64,000 bases of DNA from Haliclystus octoradiatus (lineage: Eukaryota > Cnidaria > Staurozoa > Stauromedusae > Haliclystidae): positions 18,773,959 through 18,837,958 of the forward strand of contig OU744446.1 of assembly GCA_916610825.1 (NCBI GenBank), written 5' to 3'. Under the pieces are notes generated by a model, which saw only the letters and a program-made list of their open reading frames with translations, ran no database searches and was not told where the DNA came from. The first letter of the stretch is position 1. Each line of letters starts with the position of its first letter. Both the position numbers and the translations under genes were made by a program. This document shows, piece by piece, positions 12,321 through 21,690 of the stretch.

Positions 12321-15300
12321 TTATCTTATTCTTTTTATACCAGCCAGGATTTCTTCTGTACCGTTGATGGCTTTTGCATCTATTTCTTCTTTTGTTGCCA
12401 ATAGAATAAGCTTTGCAATAGGTCTATCATAACTTCCAGCTTTGTTTTGAATCTTCACCTTCCTGACAAGTCCATCTGTACCAGGGAACGTTTCAGTTAC
12501 CATAGCGACTGGCCATATTGCTCTCGGGGTAATTCCATTTAAGTTGTTCTTTTTTTCCAAAACAATATCTCCAACTTCCAGGTTTCTTCTTTGTGAAAAC
12601 CACTTATTTCGACATAATAGACGATTTGGCATATTCGATGACCAATAATTCCAGAAAATTTGAATACGCTTCTGAATTGATGCCATACGATCTTTTGGAT
12701 GTATTTTATTTTCATCTTGTGGCTGTGGAAGAGTCAGATGATGTCCATACAGCAAGGAATTTGGTGTTATAATCTCGTTCATATCAATAGGATCCGCACT
12801 TGAGTTTGGCCAAAGTGGTCTTGAATTTATAAGATAAGCTACTTCAGCAAGAGCAGTCATCCATTCATCAGGCTTTAAAGTGTTGTTATAGCAATCTGCC
12901 ATGGCGTCCAATGCTTTTCTGACCAAGTTGACAAATGTCTCAACAACTCCATTGTGATGGGACGCAGTAGGACAATTCCATAACCATTGGAAACCATTTC
13001 CTTTAATTCCGTTTTCTAGCACTTTTATATCCCATTCTTTTACTAACTTTTCTACTTTTGGAGATGCTCCAATTAAATTTGGTCCATTATCGCTGTACAG
13101 TTGTACAGGCTGAATTCCTTTCAAGCTGACGAATCTCCTAAGAGCCATTAGAAATTTTTCAGTTGAAAGACCTTCCCCACCTTCCTGGTCGTAACAGAAC
13201 TCAAGGTGTATTGCCCTTGTGACGGTGCATACAAATAAGGCTACATGAGCATCTTTCACAGTTCCACGGTATAGCTTCGTTTTAAGTGGACCAAAGAAGT
13301 CGACAGCAGATGACCAGAAGGCAGGTTTGTCACAGTCCAGTCGAAAACTTGGGAGTTGACCCATCTTTTGTTCCAACAGAGGACGTTTCCTTCTTCTGCA
13401 GTATAGACAGTTCTTTCCAATTGTTTTCAATATTCTGTTGACTCCAATTATCCAGAGTCCTGATTGTTCAATCGCAGATCGTGTTCGGTTGACTCCGCAG
13501 TGTCCTGTTTGTTCATGAAATTCTTTCGTAACCATGTTGATGACTTTTTTGTGATTAGTATAATGGTCATTTTCTTTGTTCCTTTTACATTTCGGAATGA
13601 TTATTGGTGCTGCTAAGTCGGGCTTGAAATCTTTAAGGTGTTCTAATCTTCCACCTAATCTGTAAATTTTGTCTTCGTCATCAATGAAAGGACAGAGTTT
13701 CTTGAAATTCTTATCGTCAAAGTTAGTATTTCTTTGCAGAGCTTGATATATCTTCATTTTACCTCCTTTGTGATCAGTCTTGTTTGATTTTTCTGAAATT
13801 TTGTTAATTGCTTCTTCCATTGAGTTGCTATCTGCTGCAATTTGTAGTATTTGTTTACATTCTTCATCACTCATCTTTGTAATTGTGTTTGCAACCGAGA
13901 AGTAAGCATTCACCTTCTTTGCTATACAGGTCTTCTTTTTGCGCTTTTTTCTTTCAGGTTTTATTTCAGTCAAATCTTTTCTTAGCTCAATTTCTTTAGT
14001 GATATTTGCTGTTTCAAATTCTGGAATAATCTTTTCTTGTAAGAATTTCGGTCCTTGGTGCCATTGCTCTAAGTCTACATTGTTCGGTTTTGTCAGTGCA
14101 TCTGCAGCATTCTCTTTAGAAGGAACATAATGGAAATCTTCAATCTTGGTTGTTTCTTGAATCTCGTTAATTCTCGCTTCAACAAATGCCTTCATCTGAG
14201 GAGTTCTTGATCTAATCCAATGCAATACCACTTTAGAATCAACCCAGTATGAAATTGTGCTTGGTTTGATCATTAATGCTGAGACAATGTTCTTTACTAG
14301 TCGAGACATTACTAGTGTAGCAACTAATTCCGTTCGAGGTATTGTCCAACCTTTGACTGGTGTTACAAAAGATTTGGCTGCTACAAAGTGTACATTAAAT
14401 GTGCCATCTTCTCTTTTCTGTCGTAGGTAAACGCATGTGCCAAAAGCTTTATCTCCGCCGTCGGAAAATGCATGCAGCTCAGGCAATTCGGTGTTGTTTT
14501 CTTCAGTGATGCAGCGCTCAATTTTGGTTGACAGCTTTCCTTCTAATTGTTTGAATCTATCCACCCAGTCATCAGCATCTTCTCCCACTATGGCTGTGTC
14601 CCAATCATATTTTTTTCTCCACAGTTGTTGTAAAGGAATTCTCAAGTTTACCAATGCTGGTGACAGAATTCCGAGAGGGTCCCAAACTTTGGCTATCATG
14701 CTTAAAATGATTCTTTTTGACAGTTTATGTTCTTGGGTCTTTGAAGATGCATCAATTTCAATCTTTGGTAGTTTTTTCAATTTCAGTGAGATTGTATCTA
14801 TGTCTTTCTCCCAGTAGTGACCCAAAATGGTTGTATCACGATTTTCTGATAGGTTATTACTGTCTTCAATCTTCTTGTTCATTTTTTCTTCTAATTCAAT
14901 GGAATTGGAATGCCATTTCTTTATTTCAAACTTTGCTTTTGATAACAGTTGAGTTGTTTCTTTGATGACTTGTTCTGCTTCTCTAGGTTGATTTCTGGAG
15001 CTGGCAACATCGTCCATATAGATGTGATTCTTTACGATGCTTGATCCAATTGGATAGTCCTTTCCAAATTTTGTTGCCAAATAGTGAAGACTTTCCTGTG
15101 ACAAATCAGGACTTGGAGGGTCACCAAAAACAAGTCTTTGCCATTCATAAGCAGTTGGGTTTTCATTTCCTTCTTCAATCCATAGGAATCGATGATACTT
15201 TCGATCTTCTTCAGAAATGCTGATCATATTGAACATTTTTCTTATGTCTCCTGTGAATCCAATCTGTTGCTCTCTGAAACCAATGAAGACCTTGAACAAT

Positions 15301-18089
15301 GAGTTTAGTAAATCTGGCCCCTTTTCCAATGCTTTAGCTACTGATTGTCCACGGTAGATCTTTGCAGAGTTCCAAACTACTCTTTTGGGAGTTGATGCAC
15401 TATCATCTCTTTCAACTAGATGGTGTTCTAAGTAATGGGCCATTTCTCCTTCTTTGAGTTCTACCTTTTTCACAAATCCAGATTCTATTACTTCTTGAAT
15501 TGCTCTTTGGTAGTCCTCCAATTTGTTTGTTTCTTGCAGTCGTTTTACTTTCCTCTTAAGATTGGTTGAAACTTCTTTGTAATTATTTGGTAGTCCTTCT
15601 GGATAGCCAGGTTTCCAAGGTAATCTGACTTCTATTCTCCCATCTTCATTGATTGTCGTGTTTTCTTTTGCTATCTTTATAAATCTAGCTTCTTCGATTT
15701 CCTTATCTGTACAAACACAGCGTTGCGTTGTGTTAACACCAACCAAATCTGACATCATTAGTGTGCTCATATTTTCAGTAGATGATATGTCTGTTTCTTC
15801 TGCTAGTGTGACTGATGTGACTTTTCTTGTTGCTCCTGACTTCTTACTGACATGAGTTGTTCCACCAACGATTGTCCATCCTAATGGAAACTCGATTCCA
15901 ATTGGGGCTGATTTGCTGCTCTCTTTCGTCATTCTTTGTAATTCTGTGTGTAACTCTTGAGCATCTCTCCCAATGATAACATCAATCTCACCACCATCTG
16001 TGTCTACAACTTCCTTGATTTGATTCAAATGTTCATTTTTTGCAAAGAATTCTTTGTGAAGTGATGCTGCTGCGCCACATGGTCTTTTCATTGCATAAGC
16101 TGTAATTCTTCCTTTCTCTGCCATGGGCTCCAAACGTCCTACAGTGAGTTCATACTTCTGTGTGACTTCTTTATGATGGCTTCCTCCAACGACTTCATAA
16201 TGAATAGTAGTGTCTTCACCTTGAAGGCCTAATGATTCTACAAAGTTTCTTCGAACCAGAGTTGTATCAGCACCTCCATCCATCAAACATGTTGCAGCTC
16301 TAATTTGTGTTGTACCATCAGCATTTTTATAACCAGTTTTTATCCAGATCTTTAGTACAGGTAGTCTTGTTGCTGTAGATTCTTGTGAACTGTTGAGACG
16401 TTTCGTTGTTGTGTTAGTTGATGCTGTCCTCTGTGTGATATTGGCTGTTGAGGCTTCTTGATTTGAATATGTACTTCTGTGCAGTAAACTGTGATGTTTC
16501 TTTCTACAATGTTGACATGTTACTTCTGATTTGCATTGTGGTCTAATGTGACCCTTTCCAAGACATCCAAAGCAATGGCCTTTGCTTTTACAGTATTCAG
16601 ATCTCTCTGCTACTTCAAATTCTTTGAACTTGTTACAATCTTCTAATCCATGTTTTCCATTGTTACACAGTTGACAATTGAGGTCATTGGTTGTTTGCAA
16701 GACGTTGACTTTTGCTTCTTTGAAGTTCCTTGACTCTTTCTTTGATAATGTTTGCTGTTTCTTTTCTGTTCTGTAAGAATTTGATGATAACAGTCTTCTT
16801 TCCAAGAATTCTAAAATATAGTCGGCTGAGAGTTCTTCTTCTTTCATGTTCATTTTTCTTGCGATTCTGTTTTCTTGTGCCAACTGGTCTTCAATTTGAT
16901 CTTCGAATTCCGCTCCTGTCTTTCTCTTCAAATCTTTGATGAATTCCTCATCTTCTGTACGGTTTCCTTTCCCAAAATCTTTTAGGTACATCATATGCGT
17001 ACGTATTGTTGTGACAAATGTTTGGATTACGTTTTGGTCTTTATCTTGTATAGGTTTTAATTTTCGGAAATTCCACATCAGTTCATCAGATATTTTTTTG
17101 TCAGTTACAACTAACTTTAACGCTTTCCATGCTTCGACTAATGTTGAGCGTCCTTCAATAGTTGTATGGTAAGACTGTGGTATTGATTTTTCAAGCCATT
17201 GTAGCTTGACATCATCATCCAAAACTCCGGCATTGTTCATTGCTGAAGTAAATCGCTTTTGGAAGGTTGGAAATCCTTTAAATTCTCCATTCCATGAATT
17301 GGGGGTGAATCCAGCTAAACGAATAGATGTTTTGTTTGAGTGTGTTGCCTTGCCCTCTATGTTAATTGCTCTGATGGCTGCAACTGCAGCAGCTTCAGCT
17401 GCTGTTTTTGATAAATCTTTGAGTAATTCTATTGTGATTATGTTGTCATCTCTTTTGGTTGCATTTCCACTTTCGTTTTCTTTGCTTTGTTGCCCCTCTT
17501 CATGGGTGAGTTCATCCTGATGTCTTTGATTTCCTGCTGTGATTTCTTTTTCTTTGTTATTTTCTGTTGGTCTTTCTCTTTCTACAACAGAGTCTGCGTC
17601 GTCTCCGTCGTTGTTTACATCGGTGACGTCATTTTGATCATTTTGTTCGAAAGAGGCTGATTCATGATGGCTGCTTTCACCTCCTGCGTTTTCTTCATTA
17701 ATGTTTACTTGATTATTTTGCGTTGCGGCGGCGATCTCTAACGCGCGTTTGTGAGTTTTTTCTGCTTCATTTTCTTCAAGTTCATGGATCATCTTCGTAG
17801 TTTCTGCTCTGATTTCAAAGTGAAGTTTTCTGCATTCATCAACTCTGTGATCTATTTCCAATTCTAATTGGCCATTTAAAGCGTTATTTTCATCGAGCAC
17901 GTCTAGGTAAGTCGACGCTGTTTCTTCTACTTGTTTTCTAGCTTCAGTTACCTTGAATAGTATTGACTTCCAAGTGCCTATTGCTACAAATTCTTGTTCT
18001 TTTATCGTTGTAAATTCTTCTATTTCTCTATTATAAGCCTTTGATCTCCTCTCAAATCTCCTCCGAATCGCTTCAGCGTCGTCGGCCAT
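12321..18089 (-). CDS. BEL/Pao Gag-Pol polyprotein, 1922 aa
   Basis: One uninterrupted frame from ATG 18089 (MADDAEAIRRR), 67 bases downstream of the 5' LTR, to 12321. Order seen: charged coiled-coil-like N-terminus with acidic linker (to about 230); gag (about 245-455); zinc-binding cysteines near 470 (CQLCNNGKHGLEDC), 505 (CFGCLGKGHIRPQC) and 525 (CQHCRKKHH); A17-type protease near 602 (MDGGADTTLV); RT with GFTGDIRKMFNMI and YMDD near 1022; RNase H near 1205 (HAFSDGGDKAFG); integrase with a HCGVNRTRS / CLYCRRRK zinc finger (1528-1563) and catalytic acids in AVDFFGP (about 1592), YSDNGP (about 1664) and NGVVETF (about 1712); then a BEL-type C-terminal domain. All expected catalytic residues are present. 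It drives reverse transcription and integration of the element. Confidence 0.95.
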   Translation of the reverse strand: MADDAEAIRRRFERRSKAYNREIEEFTTIKEQEFVAIGTWKSILFKVTEARKQVEETASTYLDVLDENNALNGQLELEIDHRVDECRKLHFEIRAETTKMIHELEENEAEKTHKRALEIAAATQNNQVNINEENAGGESSHHESASFEQNDQNDVTDVNNDGDDADSVVERERPTENNKEKEITAGNQRHQDELTHEEGQQSKENESGNATKRDDNIITIELLKDLSKTAAEAAAVAAIRAINIEGKATHSNKTSIRLAGFTPNSWNGEFKGFPTFQKRFTSAMNNAGVLDDDVKLQWLEKSIPQSYHTTIEGRSTLVEAWKALKLVVTDKKISDELMWNFRKLKPIQDKDQNVIQTFVTTIRTHMMYLKDFGKGNRTEDEEFIKDLKRKTGAEFEDQIEDQLAQENRIARKMNMKEEELSADYILEFLERRLLSSNSYRTEKKQQTLSKKESRNFKEAKVNVLQTTNDLNCQLCNNGKHGLEDCNKFKEFEVAERSEYCKSKGHCFGCLGKGHIRPQCKSEVTCQHCRKKHHSLLHRSTYSNQEASTANITQRTASTNTTTKRLNSSQESTATRLPVLKIWIKTGYKNADGTTQIRAATCLMDGGADTTLVRRNFVESLGLQGEDTTIHYEVVGGSHHKEVTQKYELTVGRLEPMAEKGRITAYAMKRPCGAAASLHKEFFAKNEHLNQIKEVVDTDGGEIDVIIGRDAQELHTELQRMTKESSKSAPIGIEFPLGWTIVGGTTHVSKKSGATRKVTSVTLAEETDISSTENMSTLMMSDLVGVNTTQRCVCTDKEIEEARFIKIAKENTTINEDGRIEVRLPWKPGYPEGLPNNYKEVSTNLKRKVKRLQETNKLEDYQRAIQEVIESGFVKKVELKEGEMAHYLEHHLVERDDSASTPKRVVWNSAKIYRGQSVAKALEKGPDLLNSLFKVFIGFREQQIGFTGDIRKMFNMISISEEDRKYHRFLWIEEGNENPTAYEWQRLVFGDPPSPDLSQESLHYLATKFGKDYPIGSSIVKNHIYMDDVASSRNQPREAEQVIKETTQLLSKAKFEIKKWHSNSIELEEKMNKKIEDSNNLSENRDTTILGHYWEKDIDTISLKLKKLPKIEIDASSKTQEHKLSKRIILSMIAKVWDPLGILSPALVNLRIPLQQLWRKKYDWDTAIVGEDADDWVDRFKQLEGKLSTKIERCITEENNTELPELHAFSDGGDKAFGTCVYLRQKREDGTFNVHFVAAKSFVTPVKGWTIPRTELVATLVMSRLVKNIVSALMIKPSTISYWVDSKVVLHWIRSRTPQMKAFVEARINEIQETTKIEDFHYVPSKENAADALTKPNNVDLEQWHQGPKFLQEKIIPEFETANITKEIELRKDLTEIKPERKKRKKKTCIAKKVNAYFSVANTITKMSDEECKQILQIAADSNSMEEAINKISEKSNKTDHKGGKMKIYQALQRNTNFDDKNFKKLCPFIDDEDKIYRLGGRLEHLKDFKPDLAAPIIIPKCKRNKENDHYTNHKKVINMVTKEFHEQTGHCGVNRTRSAIEQSGLWIIGVNRILKTIGKNCLYCRRRKRPLLEQKMGQLPSFRLDCDKPAFWSSAVDFFGPLKTKLYRGTVKDAHVALFVCTVTRAIHLEFCYDQEGGEGLSTEKFLMALRRFVSLKGIQPVQLYSDNGPNLIGASPKVEKLVKEWDIKVLENGIKGNGFQWLWNCPTASHHNGVVETFVNLVRKALDAMADCYNNTLKPDEWMTALAEVAYLINSRPLWPNSSADPIDMNEIITPNSLLYGHHLTLPQPQDENKIHPKDRMASIQKRIQIFWNYWSSNMPNRLLCRNKWFSQRRNLEVGDIVLEKKNNLNGITPRAIWPVAMVTETFPGTDGLVRKVKIQNKAGSYDRPIAKLILLATKEEIDAKAINGTEEILAGIKRIR

Positions 18090-18156
18090 TCTTGATTAAT
18101 TTCTTTTTATTTCTAATTTCTTTATCGAGACTTTAATTCGAACTATGATTCGAAAC

Positions 18157-18522
18157 TGTTTTGCCAATTTTGAAAATCCTTATTCACATATTAATTGACT
18201 TCTTATTTGAGTATGAGGGTTCGAATACGGGGTCGAATACAAACACACGGACGATTCATAAGTTCATAACAATTTATTTCGTAATCATCTCATGTTTCAA
18301 TATATATAATTTCTAAAATGTTGTATGATTTCGTTTCGAATGTAGCTTCTCATACTGAAGTTTCTGAATTAGTCTAGGCTTTTCTAAAGGTATATTTTGC
18401 TTACATAATCAAAATTATTTTAAAATATTTCGCAAGCTATAAAAATAACATAATGACGTAAATCAACACAAATAACATGACGTTTATATTAAAAAAATGG
18501 CGGATATAAGATTAATCGATCA
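18157..18522 (-). repeat. 5' LTR of BEL/Pao element
   Basis: 366 bp, upstream of the ORF on the minus strand, so it should contain the promoter. Followed by the second ACTAT duplication. Confidence 0.95.
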
Positions 18523-18747
18523 ACTATCAGCACTTTCATTGACATTGTAAACAAAATGACTGAACTCTTCTATTGCCTCAGGTCCTGCACAGTTAAGAAG
18601 TAAATTGATCTTCAATTTATCAGGCTTGTTGTCTTTCTCTTTGGCAACTAAATAAACATTGAACTGCATAAAAAATCTTCGCCAGTTCTCCGCTGCATTA
18701 CTATCAAATACCAAACGTCTAGGCTTTGTAAAACTTTCATTCTCCAT
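18523..18747 (-). pseudogene. gypsy gag, N-terminal part
   Basis: Starts MENESFTKPRRLVFDSN at ATG 18747-18745, 50 bases inside the 5' LTR. It reads NWRRFFMQFNVYLVAKE and LLLNCAGPEAIEEFSHF, the usual start of Mag-like gypsy gags. The frame runs straight into the BEL insertion and resumes at 11884. Confidence 0.85.
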
Positions 18748-18778
18748 GTTGACTTATTAATATACAATAATTGATGCT

Positions 18779-18796
18779 ATCCCACATCTGACACCA
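18779..18796 (-). other. gypsy primer-binding site
   Basis: The minus strand reads TGGTGTCAGATGTGGGAT directly after the 5' LTR, as expected for pairing with a tRNA 3' end (CCA). The tRNA was not identified. Confidence 0.7.
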
Positions 18797-18971
18797 TGTA
18801 ATAATAAGTCAAAACAAGACTCGGGGTTGAACGTATAAGAACTTTATTTGAAAACAAAAACAAACCTTCTATACTCTCGCTATGTCTACAAAATGTGCTG
18901 CCATTATGGATAGGCCGGGAGCACATGGTTTTCCCAGGAAGAATGGGCAAGAAACTAACAAAATCATAACA
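18797..18971 (-). repeat. 5' LTR of the gypsy element
   Basis: 175 bp, TG...CA ends, followed by the target duplication ATGCC at 18972-18976. Confidence 0.93.
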
Positions 18972-19413
18972 ATGCCGTCATTTATACGAACGCATAGAAG
19001 AATATTGCAAAAGTAATCTTGGCAAATATCTTCAGCAGGAACATCTTTCTTCCCTTGAAGATTTTGAACAATATTTTACGGTTATAAGAAAGTGTAGAAA
19101 CAAATTTGACTGTTTAGTTCATAAAATGTTGGCCATTCGTTAACTTAAGCCAACATTAAATGTTCAAGGCGACTCAATTAGAGCTAGAGTTTTCTTTAGA
19201 TTTTCAATATTCATTGTTTTCATAGTTTTTTTAGATTTCCCCTCATATGAACATATTTAACATATTCGAAATTTAATTAGTTCAATTTCTAGGCTTTCTA
19301 TGTAATATACCTTGGATTTTAATTTCTTCAATATGCAGTATTCTATTTAATATTTGATGTACATTCGACCCACAAGGGACAAAAGTTTTTACTATAAATT
19401 TGTAATTTTATGA
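18972..19413 (+). pseudogene. Penelope-like element, right part (rest of GIY-YIG and terminal inverted copy)
   Basis: Skipping the duplicated ATGCC, the frame left at 7840 continues as RHLYERIEEYCKSN and DFEQYFTVIRKCRNKFDC to TAA 19141-19143. So YVGYTC plus RHLYERIEEY forms the start of the GIY-YIG fold. Bases 19261-19413 are the inverted counterpart of 7265-7418. Confidence 0.78.
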
Positions 19414-20744
19414 GAAGTGAACGCAAAACCCCATATTACATATTCTCGTCAGCAGCAGTCCATGTGCGGCAAATTGTATGATAAAAGTCCTAAATTATAT
19501 AAAATATTCTAAGGATTGGACATTATTTAACATTAATATGTATACATTTAACTTGCAATTACTATATATATTTTTTTCCCTTTCTATTCAAACTATACAA
19601 ACTGCATTTTCACATTTTTAATAACATGTAATAAATGTGCATGTATACATGTATATATATAGTCTGCCTTTATACTTCGAAACAAGAAACAAGATCATTT
19701 AAATACATTATGCAATGTCATAGTTCAAGTTAACGTCATCAAATTGCTTCTATTGCTCCCTAAGATTGACGTCATTATTATTCTATTTAAAGACAAAACT
19801 GGAAAACTCGATGCAACTGATTATGACGCTGTCATGTAATCTAGAACACTCTTAATTATTATATCTCATTCTATGATTAGTAACATAAATCAGTATAAAA
19901 GCAACTCAACTAAACTTGTAAATTATTATAACATTAGTATATATGTGAGGATCATCGAGATCAAACGTACGGATACAACTGTATAATCAAGCAACGAATA
20001 TAAAAAAATATACGCTACACTACAAAATGCTGGAGTATCGATTTTGTATAAACGTCCGTCTATCGGAGACAGCGCTTTGCTGAGAACTATTTGTCGTGGA
20101 CACATTTAATTCCCGACATGCAAGACTCAATTGACTTGGAATTAATATAAAAGGAGACGGGAGAAGGGAGTCAATATGCAAACCTGATAATGTTTTAGTT
20201 ATACATATAATTCTCTCATTTAAAGAGACCGTGAGCAATAGTCTAGAACATCGAAACGGGAGCGTCCCGCCCCCCCCCCCGGTTTCCAAAATTCATAATA
20301 TTTCATAGCTAGTGGATGAGTGGCTGTCAATAGGAATACAGCTTATATAAGTGGGCATAGCAAATAGGGTGTAACAATAGTTTGTGCATAAACATTTACT
20401 ATTTGCTTTAATATCAACTAATGATATTAATCAGATGGTCCTATGGACGTACTATAGACGGCTTTTGCGTACTTTATTCATTGATTTGATCATGAGAACA
20501 CCTGTCGTATGCTAAATTTATAATGTTTAAAAGACGTCATTTGCGGCATAAACAAATTTACTTGTTCCTTCATTTTGAGATTATTGAATTATAACAGGTG
20601 CATTATGAGAAATTTCATTTGGGCAGATGCTTTTATATGCGAAGGGCCACGCTTTATCACTGCTTTGAATAAACACTGCAAATAGGAATACAAGACTGGG
20701 GACGTTGTCAATTATATTCAAATAAATTACATCGAAACATAATT
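19414..20744. other. non-coding interval upstream of the AbfB gene
   Basis: AT-rich. Contains a run of 11 C at 20270-20280 and a TATATAAG element at about 20344, roughly 400 bases upstream of the AbfB start, which could be a TATA box. No exon recognised. Confidence 0.4.
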
Positions 20745-21690
20745 ATGTTCATGTGGACAGGATATTTTGATTTAAATAATTACAATGAAAGAAAAAAGAA
20801 ACCAAGGAGAACGACCAGATCTGTACCACAGTTGGGACGAGATAAATTTCAAGTTGTTGCACCGTTGGATCGAGGCCAAAGAAATGCTATATCTTTCCAA
20901 TTAAAACGAAAACCTGGCTTTTATTTAAGATGTGGGGAACGACTTTGTTTCATCGAAGCAATGAAAAAAGATGATAATTTTGGTGATTTTTATAACTTTG
21001 TTAGAAAGAATTATTGTTGATGCTTTGATGATCTCCAACAAACGTATATTCAATATTCAATATTTAAAGTATATCTTAAGCAGATTATATTAAGCTAGTA
21101 TTAGCATTAAATTCTCCGGACTACTTATCCTTGATATATAATCGTATATCTAAAATATAATATCAAAGCTCAAAGCAGATTAAGTATATGTTTATTTAAT
21201 CTTCCAAGTTTAATTTATTCGTCATCATTGAAGTTTTCTTATTTTGACTTTCATTTACTGCAGAAACAGACGCTTCATTTATTCCATTGGTTGGTCTTTG
21301 GTTCGCGGATTTCGTCGTTTTTGAATCAGTGACAATGGCTGCACATTACCTTCGTCTAAAAAATGGTCAACTAGTACTTCAACATTATGATGGTACCAGA
21401 ACGTTCAAGGAAGAAGCGAGCTTCAAGTTTTCATCTCAAACCAACGGTAAATAAAACCCTTACCTCTACAAATTAATCAATGATCTCCTGAGTGACGTTG
21501 TGTAAATTATAGGTACATTGAACATCCAAAGAGAACATGTTAATACGTTTGTAATAATTTATTATACCGCAGTGAGAGATAAATAAAGTTCATGTTACTC
21601 GTCCATTCAGATAAGGATTCAGATAAGGCCATTGAATATTTATCCATGCACGAGGAACTTGAGGAAGGAGCTATGCAGTATGTACAGTGA
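20745..21690 (+). CDS. AbfB (CBM42-like) beta-trefoil domain protein, three exons
   Basis: Exons 20745-20982, 21264-21446 and 21611-21690 join in phase (G|AA giving Glu, G|AT giving Asp) with GTGATT and GTAAAT donors and CAG acceptors, giving 166 aa. Two trefoil repeats are visible: FQVVAPLDRG...AISFQLKRKPGFYLR, and SFIPLVGLWFADFVVFESV, HYLRLKNGQLVLQHYDG, TFKEEASFKF. The second fits the AbfB pattern (SFES...YLRH.NG...F..DASF) of arabinose-binding modules. The fold normally has three repeats, so one is missing or was not found upstream. The N-terminus is basic (ERKKKPRRTTR) with no signal peptide. The C-terminus is acidic (SMHEELEEGAMQYVQ). A polyadenylation signal AATAAA lies at about 21723. 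The true first exon may lie further upstream. Substrate unknown; carbohydrate binding is inferred from the family. Confidence 0.7.

Larger units (their letters stand above)
11885..18522 (-). mobile_element. BEL/Pao LTR retrotransposon, apparently intact
   Basis: 6638 bp bounded by 366-bp LTRs (11885-12250, 18157-18522), each starting TGTTTTGCC and ending ATCGATCA, flanked by the 5-bp duplication ACTAT (11880-11884 and 18523-18527). It interrupts gypsy gag. On the minus strand a G-rich polypurine tract (AAGGGGGAG, about 12251-12259) precedes the 3' LTR. No TGG-starting primer site directly abuts the 5' LTR, where the sequence is GTTTCGAATCATAG. Read by eye the LTRs are identical, and the single ORF is open, so insertion is recent relative to the host gypsy element. 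Confidence 0.96.
7841..18971 (-). mobile_element. Ty3/gypsy LTR retrotransposon, interrupted by a BEL/Pao element
   Basis: Near-identical terminal repeats (7841-8014 and 18797-18971) begin TGTAATAATA and end ATAACA. They are flanked by a 5-bp target duplication ATGCC (7836-7840 and 18972-18976). On the minus strand a primer-binding site beginning TGGTGTCAG abuts the 5' LTR, and a purine tract (AAGGAAGGGAGA, 8015-8026) abuts the 3' LTR. Without the nested 6.6-kb BEL element and one TSD it is about 4.5 kb. The LTRs differ at about four positions, and gag and pol have stops and frameshifts, so it is no longer autonomous. Confidence 0.95.

Noticed and set aside
20020..20289. Minus-strand ORF beginning with a glycine run
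   Set aside because: The glycines come from an 11-C homopolymer; no conserved motif and no splice context.
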